A DNA stretch of 64,000 nucleotides from positions 4,216,001 to 4,280,000 of the forward strand of contig NZ_AP022582.1 of assembly GCF_010731595.1 (NCBI RefSeq), in the 5' to 3' direction. How positions within the stretch are numbered: the first letter of the stretch is position 1; every line of letters starts with the position of its first letter. Under the pieces are notes generated by a model. That model did not search any database and was not told the DNA's origin. It was given only the letters and a program-made list of their open reading frames with translations. This document shows positions 25,567 through 34,641 of this stretch, piece after piece. Origin of the DNA: Mycobacterium seoulense (lineage in GTDB: Bacteria; Actinomycetota; Actinomycetes; Mycobacteriales; Mycobacteriaceae). Position numbers and translations under genes: made by a program.

Positions 25567-28118
25567 GGTGGCGGTTGGCCAGGCGGCGGGGCTTGGGGAC
25601 CACCCGGCGGGACGCCCGGCTCGGGACCGCCGCCGGGCGGCGCCGGCCCGAGAGTGACCGTCGTGGGCGGCCCGACCGGGATGGTGATGCCGGGCGCCAC
25701 CTCGACGGTGGGCTGAATGACGGTCACCGACGGCTGCGGAGGCGGGGGCGGCGGCGCCGGGACACCCGCGTAGCCGCCGATCTCGGTTGGCTTGGGGAAG
25801 GATTCATTGGAGGTGCCCTTCAGGGCGCCGTCCATGGTGGACTTCCAGATGTCCGACGGCAGCCCCGAGCCGTAAACCGGTGCGCCCGAGGCGGTTACCA
25901 GCGGCACGTCGCCTTTCGCGGTGCCCACCCAGACGGCCGTCGCCAGCGACGGCGTGTATCCGACCATCCACGCGTCCTTGTCGGCGGTGGTGTCACCGAG
26001 CTGCGTGGTGCCCGTCTTGGCCGCCGACGGCCTGCCGCCGGACAGGGCGTGGCCGCGCGAGTAGCTGGCGATCGGCTCCATGGCCGCGGTGACGTTGTCG
26101 GCCACGGCCTTCGGGATGCGCTGTTCGCCGTTGTTGTCGGACTTGCTCGCGTCGAAGAGCACCTGGCCGTCGGAGTTGACGACCTTCTGCACGAAGTGCG
26201 GCCGGTGATAGAGGCCGGACGCGGCCAGCGTGGCGTATGCCGAGGCCATGTCGATGACCCGGGTCTGGTACTGCCCCAACACAATCCCGTTGTTGGGCGG
26301 TCCGCCCTTGCCGTCTTCGGACAGCGTGTGGTCCACGCCGGGGAAGCTGGTCGCGATGCCGGCCTGGTGCGCGGCGTCCGCGACGGCCTGGGGTCCGCCC
26401 TTGAGCTTGAGCATCAGCCGGTAATACGAGGTGTTCAACGATTGCTTGAGCGCCTGGGCGATGTTGCACGTCCCGCAGCCCTCGCCGTCGACGTTCGTGA
26501 TCTTGATGCCGTCGACCGTCAGCGGTGAACTGTCGACCTGGTAACCCAGGCCGATCCCCTGCTCGAGCGCGGCGACCAAGGCGAACACCTTGAACGACGA
26601 ACCGGTTTGCAGCCCGGCCTGCGCGAAGTCGAAGCCGTTGGCGTCCGTGCCCCCGTAATAGGCGCGGATCGCCCCGTCGTGCGGGTCGACCGACACCACG
26701 GCCGATCGCATGTCGGGGTCTTGCCCGTCAAGGTATTTCGAAACCGCCTTCTCGGCGGCCTGCTGTGCCTTCGGGTCGATGGTGGTGGTGACCTGCAAGC
26801 CCTGAGTGTTCAGAGTCCGCTCGTCGATGTTGAACAACTCCATCAACTCTTTGGTCACCTGGCGCTCGATCAGCCCGTTGGGCCCCGTCGTCTGGTTCTC
26901 CGCGCGCGCCTGATCGGGCGGAACCGTCTGTGGAAACTCCTGCGCGGCGCGGTCGCTGGGTGAGAGCGCCTTGGTCTCCACCATGCCGTCGAGCACCCAG
27001 TTCCAGCGCGCGCGGGCCCCCTGCGGGTCGACGGCCGGGTCCAGCGCGGACGGCCGCCGGATCAGGGCCGCCAGCAACGCACCCTCGGAGACGGTGAGCT
27101 GCTCGACGGGCTTGTTGAAGTAAGCCTTGGCGGCGGCGGAGATGCCGTAGGCGCCCCGCCCGAAGTAGATGATGTTCAGGTAGGCCTGCAGCACATCGTC
27201 TTTCGACCACTCCCCCGACATCTTGGTGGCGATGACGAGTTCCTTGGCCTTGCGCATCAGGCCGCTGACCCCGTGCTGGGCCGACCCCACCAGCGCGTTC
27301 TTCACGTACTGCTGGGTGATGGTCGAGCCGCCCTGCAGGTCGCCGTTGCCGAACAGGTTGTTGTCCACCGCCCGCGCGAACCCGCTGAAGTCGAACCCCG
27401 GGTTCGAATAGAAATTGCGGTCCTCGGCGGCGATCACCGCCTGGCGCACGTGGACCGGCACCTGGTTGATGTTGACGTCGACCCGATTGCCCTCGGGCGG
27501 AATGATTTTGGCGATCTCGGACCCGTCGCTGGCCAGGATGGTGGAGACCTGGTTGGTGCGCAGGTCGCCCGGCTTGGGGATGTCGACGATGAAGTACGCC
27601 ATGGCGAACGTGACGATCGGCAGGAGCACCAACACCGCAGCCGACAGGTAGGCCGCTCGCCGCACCCACACCCAGTTGATCTGTTGGGTCCAGTGAACGT
27701 TGCCCGGCGGCCGTGGCCCGAAGCCGTCGGGTCCGCCGGGCCGTCCACGCGGCCCCGGCGGGGGTGGTGGGCCTTCCGGCGGGCGGCCTGCCCCGCCCGG
27801 CCGGTCGCGGCGCGCCGACGACCGGCTGTCCAGCGCGGCCTTGACCTCTTCGAGCGCGTCCCGTTGCAGGGGCGTCGACGGGGGGGCGTCCATTGCGGCT
27901 TTGACTTCGTCGACGCTGGGATCGGGCCGGCGGGGTGACCGGTCGTCGACAACCGGCGGCAGGATCGTGGTCAGCCTGTCATCGGGTGGAACGCCCCGGC
28001 GGTGCCCACGCGAAGGCGCGTCGCGCGGGCGATCGCCGATTCCATGTCTGCCCACACCTTCAGTCGCCGGCCCGTCCGCGTCGCCCGACGACTGGTTGCG
28101 GGGTCCGTCGTTATTCAA
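25563..28118 (-). CDS. ponA1: Bifunctional class A penicillin-binding protein PonA1
   Basis: Polymerises and cross-links peptidoglycan at the growing pole. A long Pro/Gly/Arg-rich cytoplasmic N-terminus precedes one membrane helix near residues 154-176. The transglycosylase domain follows, with catalytic Glu233 in AAEDRNFYSNPGF and GGSTITQQYVKNAL. The transpeptidase domain has SSFK (active Ser), SLN and KTGTT. The C-terminus is Pro-rich. I start at the TTG at 28118, where TTGAATAA overlaps the upstream stop by eight bases. This gives 851 residues; later starts would shorten the cytoplasmic tail. It is coupled at the other end to the GT87-like gene. Confidence 0.95.
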   Translation of the reverse strand: MNNDGPRNQSSGDADGPATEGVGRHGIGDRPRDAPSRGHRRGVPPDDRLTTILPPVVDDRSPRRPDPSVDEVKAAMDAPPSTPLQRDALEEVKAALDSRSSARRDRPGGAGRPPEGPPPPPGPRGRPGGPDGFGPRPPGNVHWTQQINWVWVRRAAYLSAAVLVLLPIVTFAMAYFIVDIPKPGDLRTNQVSTILASDGSEIAKIIPPEGNRVDVNINQVPVHVRQAVIAAEDRNFYSNPGFDFSGFARAVDNNLFGNGDLQGGSTITQQYVKNALVGSAQHGVSGLMRKAKELVIATKMSGEWSKDDVLQAYLNIIYFGRGAYGISAAAKAYFNKPVEQLTVSEGALLAALIRRPSALDPAVDPQGARARWNWVLDGMVETKALSPSDRAAQEFPQTVPPDQARAENQTTGPNGLIERQVTKELMELFNIDERTLNTQGLQVTTTIDPKAQQAAEKAVSKYLDGQDPDMRSAVVSVDPHDGAIRAYYGGTDANGFDFAQAGLQTGSSFKVFALVAALEQGIGLGYQVDSSPLTVDGIKITNVDGEGCGTCNIAQALKQSLNTSYYRLMLKLKGGPQAVADAAHQAGIATSFPGVDHTLSEDGKGGPPNNGIVLGQYQTRVIDMASAYATLAASGLYHRPHFVQKVVNSDGQVLFDASKSDNNGEQRIPKAVADNVTAAMEPIASYSRGHALSGGRPSAAKTGTTQLGDTTADKDAWMVGYTPSLATAVWVGTAKGDVPLVTASGAPVYGSGLPSDIWKSTMDGALKGTSNESFPKPTEIGGYAGVPAPPPPPPQPSVTVIQPTVEVAPGITIPVGPPTTVTLGPAPPGGGPEPGVPPGGPQAPPPGQPPP

Positions 28119-28545
28119 TGGCCGTTCGCGCGCCGTTGCGCGCCGTCCGCGTAGTCCGGGTGCCCCTGGGCGGAGGCGCGGTGCGCGCCGCGCCGAGCAC
28201 GTACGACTTGACCAGATGATTCCACTCGCAGGTCCGGCATACCTCCACCACGTGGACGGCGAACTCCTCGAAGCGACTTGCCAGCAGGACCAACTCTTCG
28301 GCCGTGCGCGCCGAACCCGACACCGGACCCAGATGCTCACCGAACACCCACGACACCAGCGTCAGCTGCTCCTTGCGGCAGATCGGGCACATGACCTGGC
28401 TCGGTTTCCCGTGAAACTTGGCGGCGCGCAGCAGATAAGGGTTCGCGTCACACACCTCGGACACACCCGTGCGGCCCGAGTACACCTCGGCCAGCAGTGC
28501 TCGCCGCCGGAGCGCGTAGTCCACCACTTGTCGCTGCAGTCGCAC
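28111..28545 (-). CDS. DUF5318 zinc-ribbon-like protein (Rv0049 homologue)
   Basis: A 144-residue protein with two CxxC pairs: CPIC near residue 53 and CRTC near residue 102. Together they could bind one zinc. The segment LQRQVVDYALRRRALLAEVYSG is the conserved N-terminus of this actinobacterial family. The last 25 residues are basic and rich in Thr/Arg. The GTG at 28545 is my choice of start; the frame opens at 28587. It is the first gene of the overlapping chain with ponA1. The function is unknown; the conserved pairing with ponA1 suggests a role in wall growth. Confidence 0.82.
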   Translation of the reverse strand: MRLQRQVVDYALRRRALLAEVYSGRTGVSEVCDANPYLLRAAKFHGKPSQVMCPICRKEQLTLVSWVFGEHLGPVSGSARTAEELVLLASRFEEFAVHVVEVCRTCEWNHLVKSYVLGAARTAPPPRGTRTTRTARNGARTAIE

Positions 28546-28667
28546 GCCCCCCAGAGTACGTCGCCATCGGCGAGCGCCGATACGCAACCAAAACCGTGGC
28601 GGCCCGCGGCGGGTGGTCGGCCGGTGCTTTACCCCCGAACCGGGGACCGGACTCTACGATCATCCCC

Positions 28668-29549
28668 GTGGCGAAATGGCTCGGGACATCGCTCGCTGGT
28701 CGGCCGGCGGCGAGCACCCGCGCGACGGACACCAACCGGCAAGACGCCTGCAAGATCCTCGACAACGCGTTGAACGACGGCCAGCTCTCGATGGAGGAAC
28801 ACCGGGAACGTGTCAGCGCGGCCACCAATGCGGTCACCCTCGGCGACCTGCAGACCCTGGTGACGGACCTGCAGACCGACAGCTCCGCGCTGCCGACGCC
28901 GGCGGTCAAGGGCCCGCGGGTGCCGCCGAAGCTCGGCGGCTGGGGCTCGCTCGCCGCCGCCTTCGCCGTGTCGGTGCTGCTCGGCATCGGCATCGGCTGG
29001 GGCCTGTACGGCAACACCGGCTCACCGCTGGACTTCACCACCGATCCCGGGGCCAAGCCGGACGGAGTCGGCCCCGTGGTGCTGACCCCGCCCACCCAAC
29101 TGCATTCGGTCGGCGGGCTTACCGGGCTGCTCGAGCAAACGCGCAAACGGTTCGGCAGTGCCGTCGGGTACCGGCTGGTGATCTACGCGACGTACGCGGT
29201 GTTCGACCGGCCGGATCCCTCCGACGACCGCAGGGTGTTGACCTACACCTACCGCGGCGGATGGGGCGACCCCTCCAGTTCCGCCCGGAGCTCCGCCGAC
29301 GGTCCCGTCGCGGTTGACCTGAGCAAGTTCGACGTCACGGCGACGGTGGGCATTATGCGCGGCGCCCCGCAGACCCTCCGCATGAAGCCGTCGGACGTCA
29401 AAACCCAGTACCTGATCATCGAACCGGCGAGCGACCCGACCACGCCCGGCGCCCTGTCGCTATCGCTGTATGTCTCCAGCGACTACGGTAGTGGCTACAT
29501 CGTCTTCGCAGGTGACGGCACCGTCAAGCAGCTGAACTTGCCGTCTTGA
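28668..29549 (+). CDS. DUF1707 membrane protein (Rv0048c homologue)
   Basis: A 293-residue protein starting at the GTG at 28668. The N-terminal DUF1707 domain spans about residues 18-70: RATDTNRQDACKILDNAL, then GQLSMEEHRERVSAATNAV. One membrane helix lies near residues 90-115 (LAAAFAVSVLLGIGIGWGLYG). An outside C-terminal domain of about 170 residues has no recognised fold. DUF1707 domains occur in many actinobacterial membrane proteins of unknown role. It is divergent from the DUF5318-ponA1 chain with a 122-base gap and precedes padR. Confidence 0.82.
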   Translation: MAKWLGTSLAGRPAASTRATDTNRQDACKILDNALNDGQLSMEEHRERVSAATNAVTLGDLQTLVTDLQTDSSALPTPAVKGPRVPPKLGGWGSLAAAFAVSVLLGIGIGWGLYGNTGSPLDFTTDPGAKPDGVGPVVLTPPTQLHSVGGLTGLLEQTRKRFGSAVGYRLVIYATYAVFDRPDPSDDRRVLTYTYRGGWGDPSSSARSSADGPVAVDLSKFDVTATVGIMRGAPQTLRMKPSDVKTQYLIIEPASDPTTPGALSLSLYVSSDYGSGYIVFAGDGTVKQLNLPS

Positions 29550-29639
29550 CCGACGCATGAGCCGCCGGCGCCCGCCGCGATTCGAATTCGCGAACCCTGA
29601 CTAACAGCTGACGAACAGCCGGTGGTGTTGTGGCGAATA

Positions 29640-29652
29640 TATCGAGGCGATA
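29640..29652. promoter_or_regulatory. Inverted repeat before padR, operator candidate
   Basis: TATCG-AGG-CGATA is a perfect short dyad in the AT-richer stretch 55 bases before the padR start, next to a possible -10 (TACGAT, 29651-29656). PadR proteins usually repress their own promoter through such dyads. This is inferred from position only. Confidence 0.4.
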
Positions 29653-29706
29653 CGATTACGCGAGGCGTCGAACCGTCGTAACCGATCGTGCAAAGGGGGT
29701 GATTCG

Positions 29707-30249
29707 ATGCTGGAGCTCGCCATCCTGGGCCTTCTGATCGAATCGCCGATGCATGGTTACGAGTTGCGCAAGCGACTGACCGGCCTCCTCGGTGCGTTCC
29801 GTGCGTTCTCGTACGGTTCGCTGTACCCGGCCCTCCGTCGGATGCAGGCCGAAGGCCTGATCGCCGAGGATGCCGCCCCGGCCGGGACCCCGGTTCGGCG
29901 CGCCCGGCGCGTCTACCAGCTAACCGACGAGGGCCGTCGGCGCTTCGGTGAGCTGGTGGCCGACACCGGTCCGCACAACTACACCGACGACGGCTTCGGG
30001 GTGCACCTGGCGTTCTTCAACCGGACTCCGGCGGAAGCACGCATGCGCATCCTGGAAGGCCGCCGCCGTCAGGTCGAAGAGCGGCGGGAGGGCTTGCGCG
30101 AAGCCGTGGCGCGGGCCAGTAACTCGTTCGACCGTTACACCCGCCAACTTCACCAACTGGGGCTCGAGTCCAGCGAGCGCGAAGTGAAGTGGCTCAACGA
30201 GCTCATTGCTGCGGAGCGGGCGATGCCCGGCCTCTCCGAGCAGACGTAA
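29707..30249 (+). CDS. PadR family transcriptional regulator (Rv0047c homologue)
   Basis: A 180-residue winged-helix regulator. The PadR domain occupies residues 1-75: [20 protein letters not shown], then [17 protein letters not shown] and a basic wing ([13 protein letters not shown]). A C-terminal dimerisation helix (about 115-170) follows. AAAGGGGGTG lies about six bases before the ATG. It precedes ino1 by 58 bases on the same strand, so it may control inositol synthesis, its own gene, or both. The effector is unknown. Confidence 0.92.
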   Translation: MLELAILGLLIESPMHGYELRKRLTGLLGAFRAFSYGSLYPALRRMQAEGLIAEDAAPAGTPVRRARRVYQLTDEGRRRFGELVADTGPHNYTDDGFGVHLAFFNRTPAEARMRILEGRRRQVEERREGLREAVARASNSFDRYTRQLHQLGLESSEREVKWLNELIAAERAMPGLSEQT

Positions 30250-30307
30250 ACCCCTGCACGAATCCCATCAGCTGCGAAACAAGGTTATGGAGTTAGGAGA
30301 ACGCCCT

Positions 30308-31414
30308 ATGAGTGACCACCAGCCGCCGAAGGCGGAAGAGGCGCAGACCGACGTACGAGTCGCCATTGTCGGCGTCGGTAATTGCGCGTCTTCGCTGGTA
30401 CAGGGCGTCGAGTATTACCAGAACGCGGACGAGAACAGCACCGTCCCCGGTCTGATGCACGTGAAGTTCGGCCAGTACCACGTGCGCGACGTCAAGTTCG
30501 TTGCCGCCTTCGACGTGGACGCCAAGAAGGTCGGATTCGACCTGTCCGACGCGATCTTCGCCTCGGAGAACAACACGATCAAGATCGCCGACGTGCCGCC
30601 CACCAACGTGACGGTGCAGCGCGGCCCGACCTTGGACGGCATCGGCAAGTATTACGCCGACACCATCGAGCTGTCCGACGCCGAGCCAGTCGACGTGGTC
30701 AAGGTGCTCAAGGAGAACAACGTCGACGTGCTGGTCTCCTACCTGCCCGTGGGCTCGGAAGAGGCCGACAAGTTCTACGCCCAGTGCGCCATCGACGCCG
30801 GCGTGGCGTTCGTCAACGCGCTGCCGGTGTTCATCGCCTCGGACCCGGTGTGGGCCAAGAAGTTCGCCGACGCCGGTGTCCCGATCGTCGGCGACGACAT
30901 CAAGAGCCAGGTCGGCGCCACCATCACCCACCGCGTGATGGCCAAGCTGTTCGAGGACCGCGGTGTGCAACTGGACCGCACCATGCAGCTCAACGTGGGC
31001 GGCAACATGGACTTCCTCAACATGCTCGAGCGCGAGCGGCTGGAGTCCAAGAAGATCTCCAAGACACAGGCGGTCACCTCCAACCTGCAGCGGGAGTTCA
31101 AGACCAAGGACGTGCACATCGGCCCGTCCGACCACGTCGGCTGGCTCGACGACCGCAAGTGGGCCTACGTGCGGCTCGAGGGTCGCGCGTTCGGCGACGT
31201 GCCGCTGAACCTCGAGTACAAGCTCGAGGTGTGGGACTCGCCGAACTCCGCGGGTGTCATCATCGACGCGGTGCGCGCGGCCAAGATCGCCAAGGACCGC
31301 GGCATCGGCGGCCCGGTGATCCCGGCGTCGGCCTACCTGATGAAGAGCCCGCCGCAGCAGCTGCCCGACGACGTCGCGCGCACCCAGCTCGAAGAATTCA
31401 TCATCGAAGGCTGA
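30308..31414 (+). CDS. ino1: Inositol-3-phosphate synthase
   Basis: Converts glucose 6-phosphate to 1L-myo-inositol 1-phosphate with NAD, the first step to phosphatidylinositol, PIMs/LAM and mycothiol. The Rossmann motif is [16 protein letters not shown] (residues 17-32). The family blocks [32 protein letters not shown] and LNVGGNMDF are intact. The length is 368 residues, close to the 367 of M. tuberculosis Ino1. AGGAG is upstream of the ATG at 30308. A strong hairpin follows the gene. Confidence 0.97.
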   Translation: MSDHQPPKAEEAQTDVRVAIVGVGNCASSLVQGVEYYQNADENSTVPGLMHVKFGQYHVRDVKFVAAFDVDAKKVGFDLSDAIFASENNTIKIADVPPTNVTVQRGPTLDGIGKYYADTIELSDAEPVDVVKVLKENNVDVLVSYLPVGSEEADKFYAQCAIDAGVAFVNALPVFIASDPVWAKKFADAGVPIVGDDIKSQVGATITHRVMAKLFEDRGVQLDRTMQLNVGGNMDFLNMLERERLESKKISKTQAVTSNLQREFKTKDVHIGPSDHVGWLDDRKWAYVRLEGRAFGDVPLNLEYKLEVWDSPNSAGVIIDAVRAAKIAKDRGIGGPVIPASAYLMKSPPQQLPDDVARTQLEEFIIEG

Positions 31415-31432
31415 AGTCTCTTCAGTCCGCGG

Positions 31433-31481
31433 GCGTAACGCCTCGGCGATTTCCACCTCTGGAATTGCCACGGCGTTACGC
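31433..31481 (+). terminator. Long two-tier hairpin after ino1
   Basis: A perfect 10-bp pair GCGTAACGCC (31433-31442) and GGCGTTACGC (31472-31481) encloses a second 6-bp stem GGCGAT/ATTGCC (31445-31450 and 31464-31469), with two unpaired bases per side. It lies 18 bases after the ino1 stop and separates ino1 from the downstream cassette. There is no T-tract. Confidence 0.55.
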
Positions 31482-31542
31482 TCGCGGCCGCTGGAGCCAT
31501 TTCGGCCCACGGGGCTGTGCGAGTGCTTAGCATCATCTCTCG

Positions 31543-32670
31543 ATGACCGTTCAGCCCGCCGCGTTCCTGCGCACGACCCTGCCGCTGGACCTGTCCCGGC
31601 TCGCGGAGTTGGACAGCGGCCGGTACCACTCGATCTGGCTGCCCGACCACATGGTCAGCTTCTGGCCCGACGCCATCTGGACTCCCGAGTTCACCGACCT
31701 GGCCACCGCATCCCCGTCGCCGCACCGCCACCTCGACGGGCTGGCGGTGGCCGCGGCGGCCGCCGTCCTGACCGAGAACGTTCCGCTCGTCAGCGCCGTC
31801 GTCGACACCGTGCGCCGCCACCCCAGCATGCTGGCCCAGACCGCGCTCACGATCGACCACCTCGCCAAGGGGCGTTTCATCCTGGGCCTGGGCAGCGGCG
31901 AGAGCGAGAACACCCTGCCCTACGGCTTCGACTTCTCCCGGCCGGTCAGCCGCTTCGAGGAAGCGCTGACGGTGATCCGGCTGCTCTGGCAGAGCGACGG
32001 CCCGGTCGATTTCGACGGGCAGTTCTACACCCTGCGCCATGCCCGGCTGGACACCGAGCCCTACGCGGGCCGGCCGCCGCAGATCTGGATCGGCGCCAGT
32101 GGCCCGCGGATGCTGGACATCGCCGGCCGGCACGCCGACGGGTGGTGGCCCGCCGGCGCCTGGACGCCGGAGCACTATGCCGAAATGCTCGCCGCGGTCA
32201 GGCAATCGGCCGAACGCGCCGGCCGCGATCCGCAGGCGATCACGCCGTGCTTCATCCAGGTCTGTCTGATCGGCGAGGACGAGGACGCCCTCGCCGACAT
32301 CCTCCAAGCGCCCCTGGTCAAGGCGTTCCTGCTGCAGGTATCAGCGGACACGTTGCGCGACTTCGGATTTGAGCACCCGATGGGCGATCGGTGGCGCGGA
32401 TTCCAAGACATCGACCCGGCGGTGCTCACCCGCGACCGGATCCTGGAATTCCTCGACAAAGCGCGGCCCGAGATGGTGCTGGCCGCCGTCCCGCACGGGA
32501 CGCCGAAGCAGGTTGCCAAGGTCGTCAAGACCTACGTGGACGCCGGACTGCGCGTCCCCAAGATCCTGGACTACGGCGCGATGGCCGGCCTGAGATATGC
32601 CGAGGCTTCGGCGGCCAACGTGCGCGCCGCCGAAGACGAACTCATGCGGCTGTGCGGAGGGTCGTCGTGA
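31543..32670 (+). CDS. LLM class flavin/F420-dependent oxidoreductase
   Basis: A 375-residue luciferase-like oxidoreductase with HSIWLPDHMVSFWPDAIW near the N-terminus, the cofactor segment ILGLGSGESEN, and PPQIWIGASGPRMLDIAGRHADG. It resembles the F420-dependent phthiodiolone ketoreductase/hydroxymycolic dehydrogenase-like group in size and in the DHMVSFWP block. It is the first gene of a four-gene cassette; its stop overlaps the next start by four bases (GTGA). The substrate is probably the same lipid or steroid-like molecule handled by the neighbours, by inference. Confidence 0.88.
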   Translation: MTVQPAAFLRTTLPLDLSRLAELDSGRYHSIWLPDHMVSFWPDAIWTPEFTDLATASPSPHRHLDGLAVAAAAAVLTENVPLVSAVVDTVRRHPSMLAQTALTIDHLAKGRFILGLGSGESENTLPYGFDFSRPVSRFEEALTVIRLLWQSDGPVDFDGQFYTLRHARLDTEPYAGRPPQIWIGASGPRMLDIAGRHADGWWPAGAWTPEHYAEMLAAVRQSAERAGRDPQAITPCFIQVCLIGEDEDALADILQAPLVKAFLLQVSADTLRDFGFEHPMGDRWRGFQDIDPAVLTRDRILEFLDKARPEMVLAAVPHGTPKQVAKVVKTYVDAGLRVPKILDYGAMAGLRYAEASAANVRAAEDELMRLCGGSS

Positions 32671-33836
32671 CGACGCCCCTGTGCGCCGCCCAGCTGCTTG
32701 CCGACGCGCAGGCCGAGACGGGACTGCGCGACTACGGCGATCCCACCTTCCCGCAACGCTTCACCGTCGCCGTCGACCACCTCAACGGCCTGGGCATGAA
32801 CACCGAGGGCAACCGGCAGGCGGCGCAGGTGTGCCGCTGGCTGCTGACGTCGCGTCTGGAATTCATCGAAGACCGCAACCGCTACCCGATCGCCGACGAG
32901 GTGATCGACGAGCCGATGTTCGTCACGGGCGAACCCCGTTCGGGCACAACGCTCATGCACGCCCTGATGTCCGTCGATCCGTCAGCCCGGGCGCTGCGCT
33001 TCTGGGAAGTGATGTACCCGTCACCGCCGCCGGGTCTGGCCGGTCCCGACGACGACCGCCGGGAGCGGGCCGACGCGGACTGGCGGGAGATCAACGCCAA
33101 GCTGCCCAAGTGGCTGCACAGCCACCCGTACAACGACATGCTGGGTGACGGCCTGCCCGAGGACGAGCGCACCTGGGCGTTCGACTTCCGCGTGATGACG
33201 CCCACCGCCTGGTGGCGAGTGCCCATGCAGTCGCTGGTCGGCGGCCTGGCCACCGATCCGACGGCGCAATATCGCCTACACAAGGCCATGCTGCAACAGC
33301 TGCAATATAGCCGGCCGCGAAAATTCTGGGTGCTCAAGGGTTTTCATGGATTTCGGCTCAAGGAACTCTTCGACGCCTATCCGGACGCGCACCTGGTGTG
33401 GCTGCACCGCGACCCCGTCCAAGTCGCGGCGTCACGCACGATGATGATGGCCGACATCGCCGAGGGCATCGTCGGTCCGGTCGACCTGCATGCCGAAGCG
33501 AAGAGGCACCTCGAGATGACCCGCGCCAGTATCGCCAACACGATGAGCAATCCGTTGGTCGACGATCCGCGCATCCTGCATGTGCGCTACGCCGACTTCG
33601 TCGCCGACCACATCGGCACCGTGCGGCGCTACTACCAGTTCTGCGGCCGCGAGCTGTCGGACGACGCCGAATCGGCGATGCGTGCCTACCTGGCCAACAA
33701 TCGTGGCGACCGCTACGGCAAATTCACGTACTCCACCCGACTGCTGACCGACATCGGCGAAGACCTCGATGCCCTGCACGAGGAATTCCGGGCATTCCGA
33801 GAGCGATTCGGCGTCGCCATCGAGAACCGCGCCTGA
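32667..33836 (+). CDS. PAPS-dependent sulfotransferase family protein
   Basis: A 389-residue sulfotransferase of the mycobacterial Stf type. The 5'-phosphosulfate loop is TGEPRSGTTLMH (residues about 92-103). The 3'-phosphate motif is LVWLHRDPVQVAASRT (about 242-257). The residues between match the enlarged N-terminal region of bacterial sulfotransferases. It transfers sulfate from PAPS to a hydroxyl or amine; the acceptor is unknown. The GTG at 32667 overlaps the LLM stop by four bases, so it is coupled, and the isomerase-like gene follows after one base. Confidence 0.88.
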   Translation: MTTPLCAAQLLADAQAETGLRDYGDPTFPQRFTVAVDHLNGLGMNTEGNRQAAQVCRWLLTSRLEFIEDRNRYPIADEVIDEPMFVTGEPRSGTTLMHALMSVDPSARALRFWEVMYPSPPPGLAGPDDDRRERADADWREINAKLPKWLHSHPYNDMLGDGLPEDERTWAFDFRVMTPTAWWRVPMQSLVGGLATDPTAQYRLHKAMLQQLQYSRPRKFWVLKGFHGFRLKELFDAYPDAHLVWLHRDPVQVAASRTMMMADIAEGIVGPVDLHAEAKRHLEMTRASIANTMSNPLVDDPRILHVRYADFVADHIGTVRRYYQFCGRELSDDAESAMRAYLANNRGDRYGKFTYSTRLLTDIGEDLDALHEEFRAFRERFGVAIENRA

Positions 33837-33837
33837 C

Positions 33838-34641
33838 ATGCCCGGCCCACACCACCGTCTGTCGGTGCACAATGTCACCTTCCAAGGCGAGTCGCTGGCC
33901 GAACTGGAAGCTCATTGGGCAGCGCTTGGCGTCTCCCGGCTGAGCATCCTGGACAGCCAGCTGCTCGAGCCGCACTTCCCGATGCTGTTGCACGGCAACG
34001 CATATTCCGTGGAGGCCGTCTATCACCTCTTCGCCGGCGGCAGGCTGTCGAGCGAGACGCGCGCCGCGCGTGATGCGCTGTCCACTGTGATCGACGCCGC
34101 TGCCGCTGTCGGGGCCCGCACCGTATACCTACTGACCGGCGGGCGCGGTGACCTCACCTGGGCGCAGGCCGCGGACCGATTTTGCGCCATGGTCGCGCCC
34201 TGCGTGGCGCAGGCCAAGGCGGCCGGGGTGGCGCTGGCCATCGAGAATGCGTCCAGCCTCTACGCCGACATTCACCTTGCCCACACCCTGCGCGACACCG
34301 TCACGCTGGCCGAGATGGGCGGCCTGAGTGTCTGCATCGACGTATTCCACTGTTGGGCCGAGGGGGATTTCGAGGCTATGGTGCAGCGGGCGTTACCGCG
34401 AACGGCGCTGATCCAGCTGAGCGACTATGTGCTCGGTGACCGGGCGCTGCCGGCCAGGGCGGTGCCCGGCGATGGCACGATTCCGCTGGAAGCGTTCGTC
34501 ACCCAAGCGCTCGCCGGCGACTACTCCCGCGGTTTCGACCTGGAACTGATCGGTCCGCGGATCGACCGCGAGGGGCACCTGGAATCCGCCCGGCGCGCAT
34601 GTGATGTCCTCAGCGCGATGCTCGAGAGACTGGGTGCGTGA
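33838..34641 (+). CDS. Sugar phosphate isomerase/epimerase-like TIM-barrel protein
   Basis: A 267-residue protein of the AP-endonuclease-2/xylose isomerase-like barrel family. VYLLTGGRGDL, ALAIENASSLYADIH (with the metal-ligand Glu), SVCIDVFHCWAEGDF (Asp and His), IQLSDYVLGDRALPARAVPGDG and FDLELIGPRI supply the expected metal-binding acids and histidines. The reaction is unknown; relatives epimerise sugars, cleave cyclic polyols or act as dehydratases. The ATG at 33838 follows the sulfotransferase stop by one base. Its own stop overlaps the DUF1214 gene start. Confidence 0.82.
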   Translation: MPGPHHRLSVHNVTFQGESLAELEAHWAALGVSRLSILDSQLLEPHFPMLLHGNAYSVEAVYHLFAGGRLSSETRAARDALSTVIDAAAAVGARTVYLLTGGRGDLTWAQAADRFCAMVAPCVAQAKAAGVALAIENASSLYADIHLAHTLRDTVTLAEMGGLSVCIDVFHCWAEGDFEAMVQRALPRTALIQLSDYVLGDRALPARAVPGDGTIPLEAFVTQALAGDYSRGFDLELIGPRIDREGHLESARRACDVLSAMLERLGA

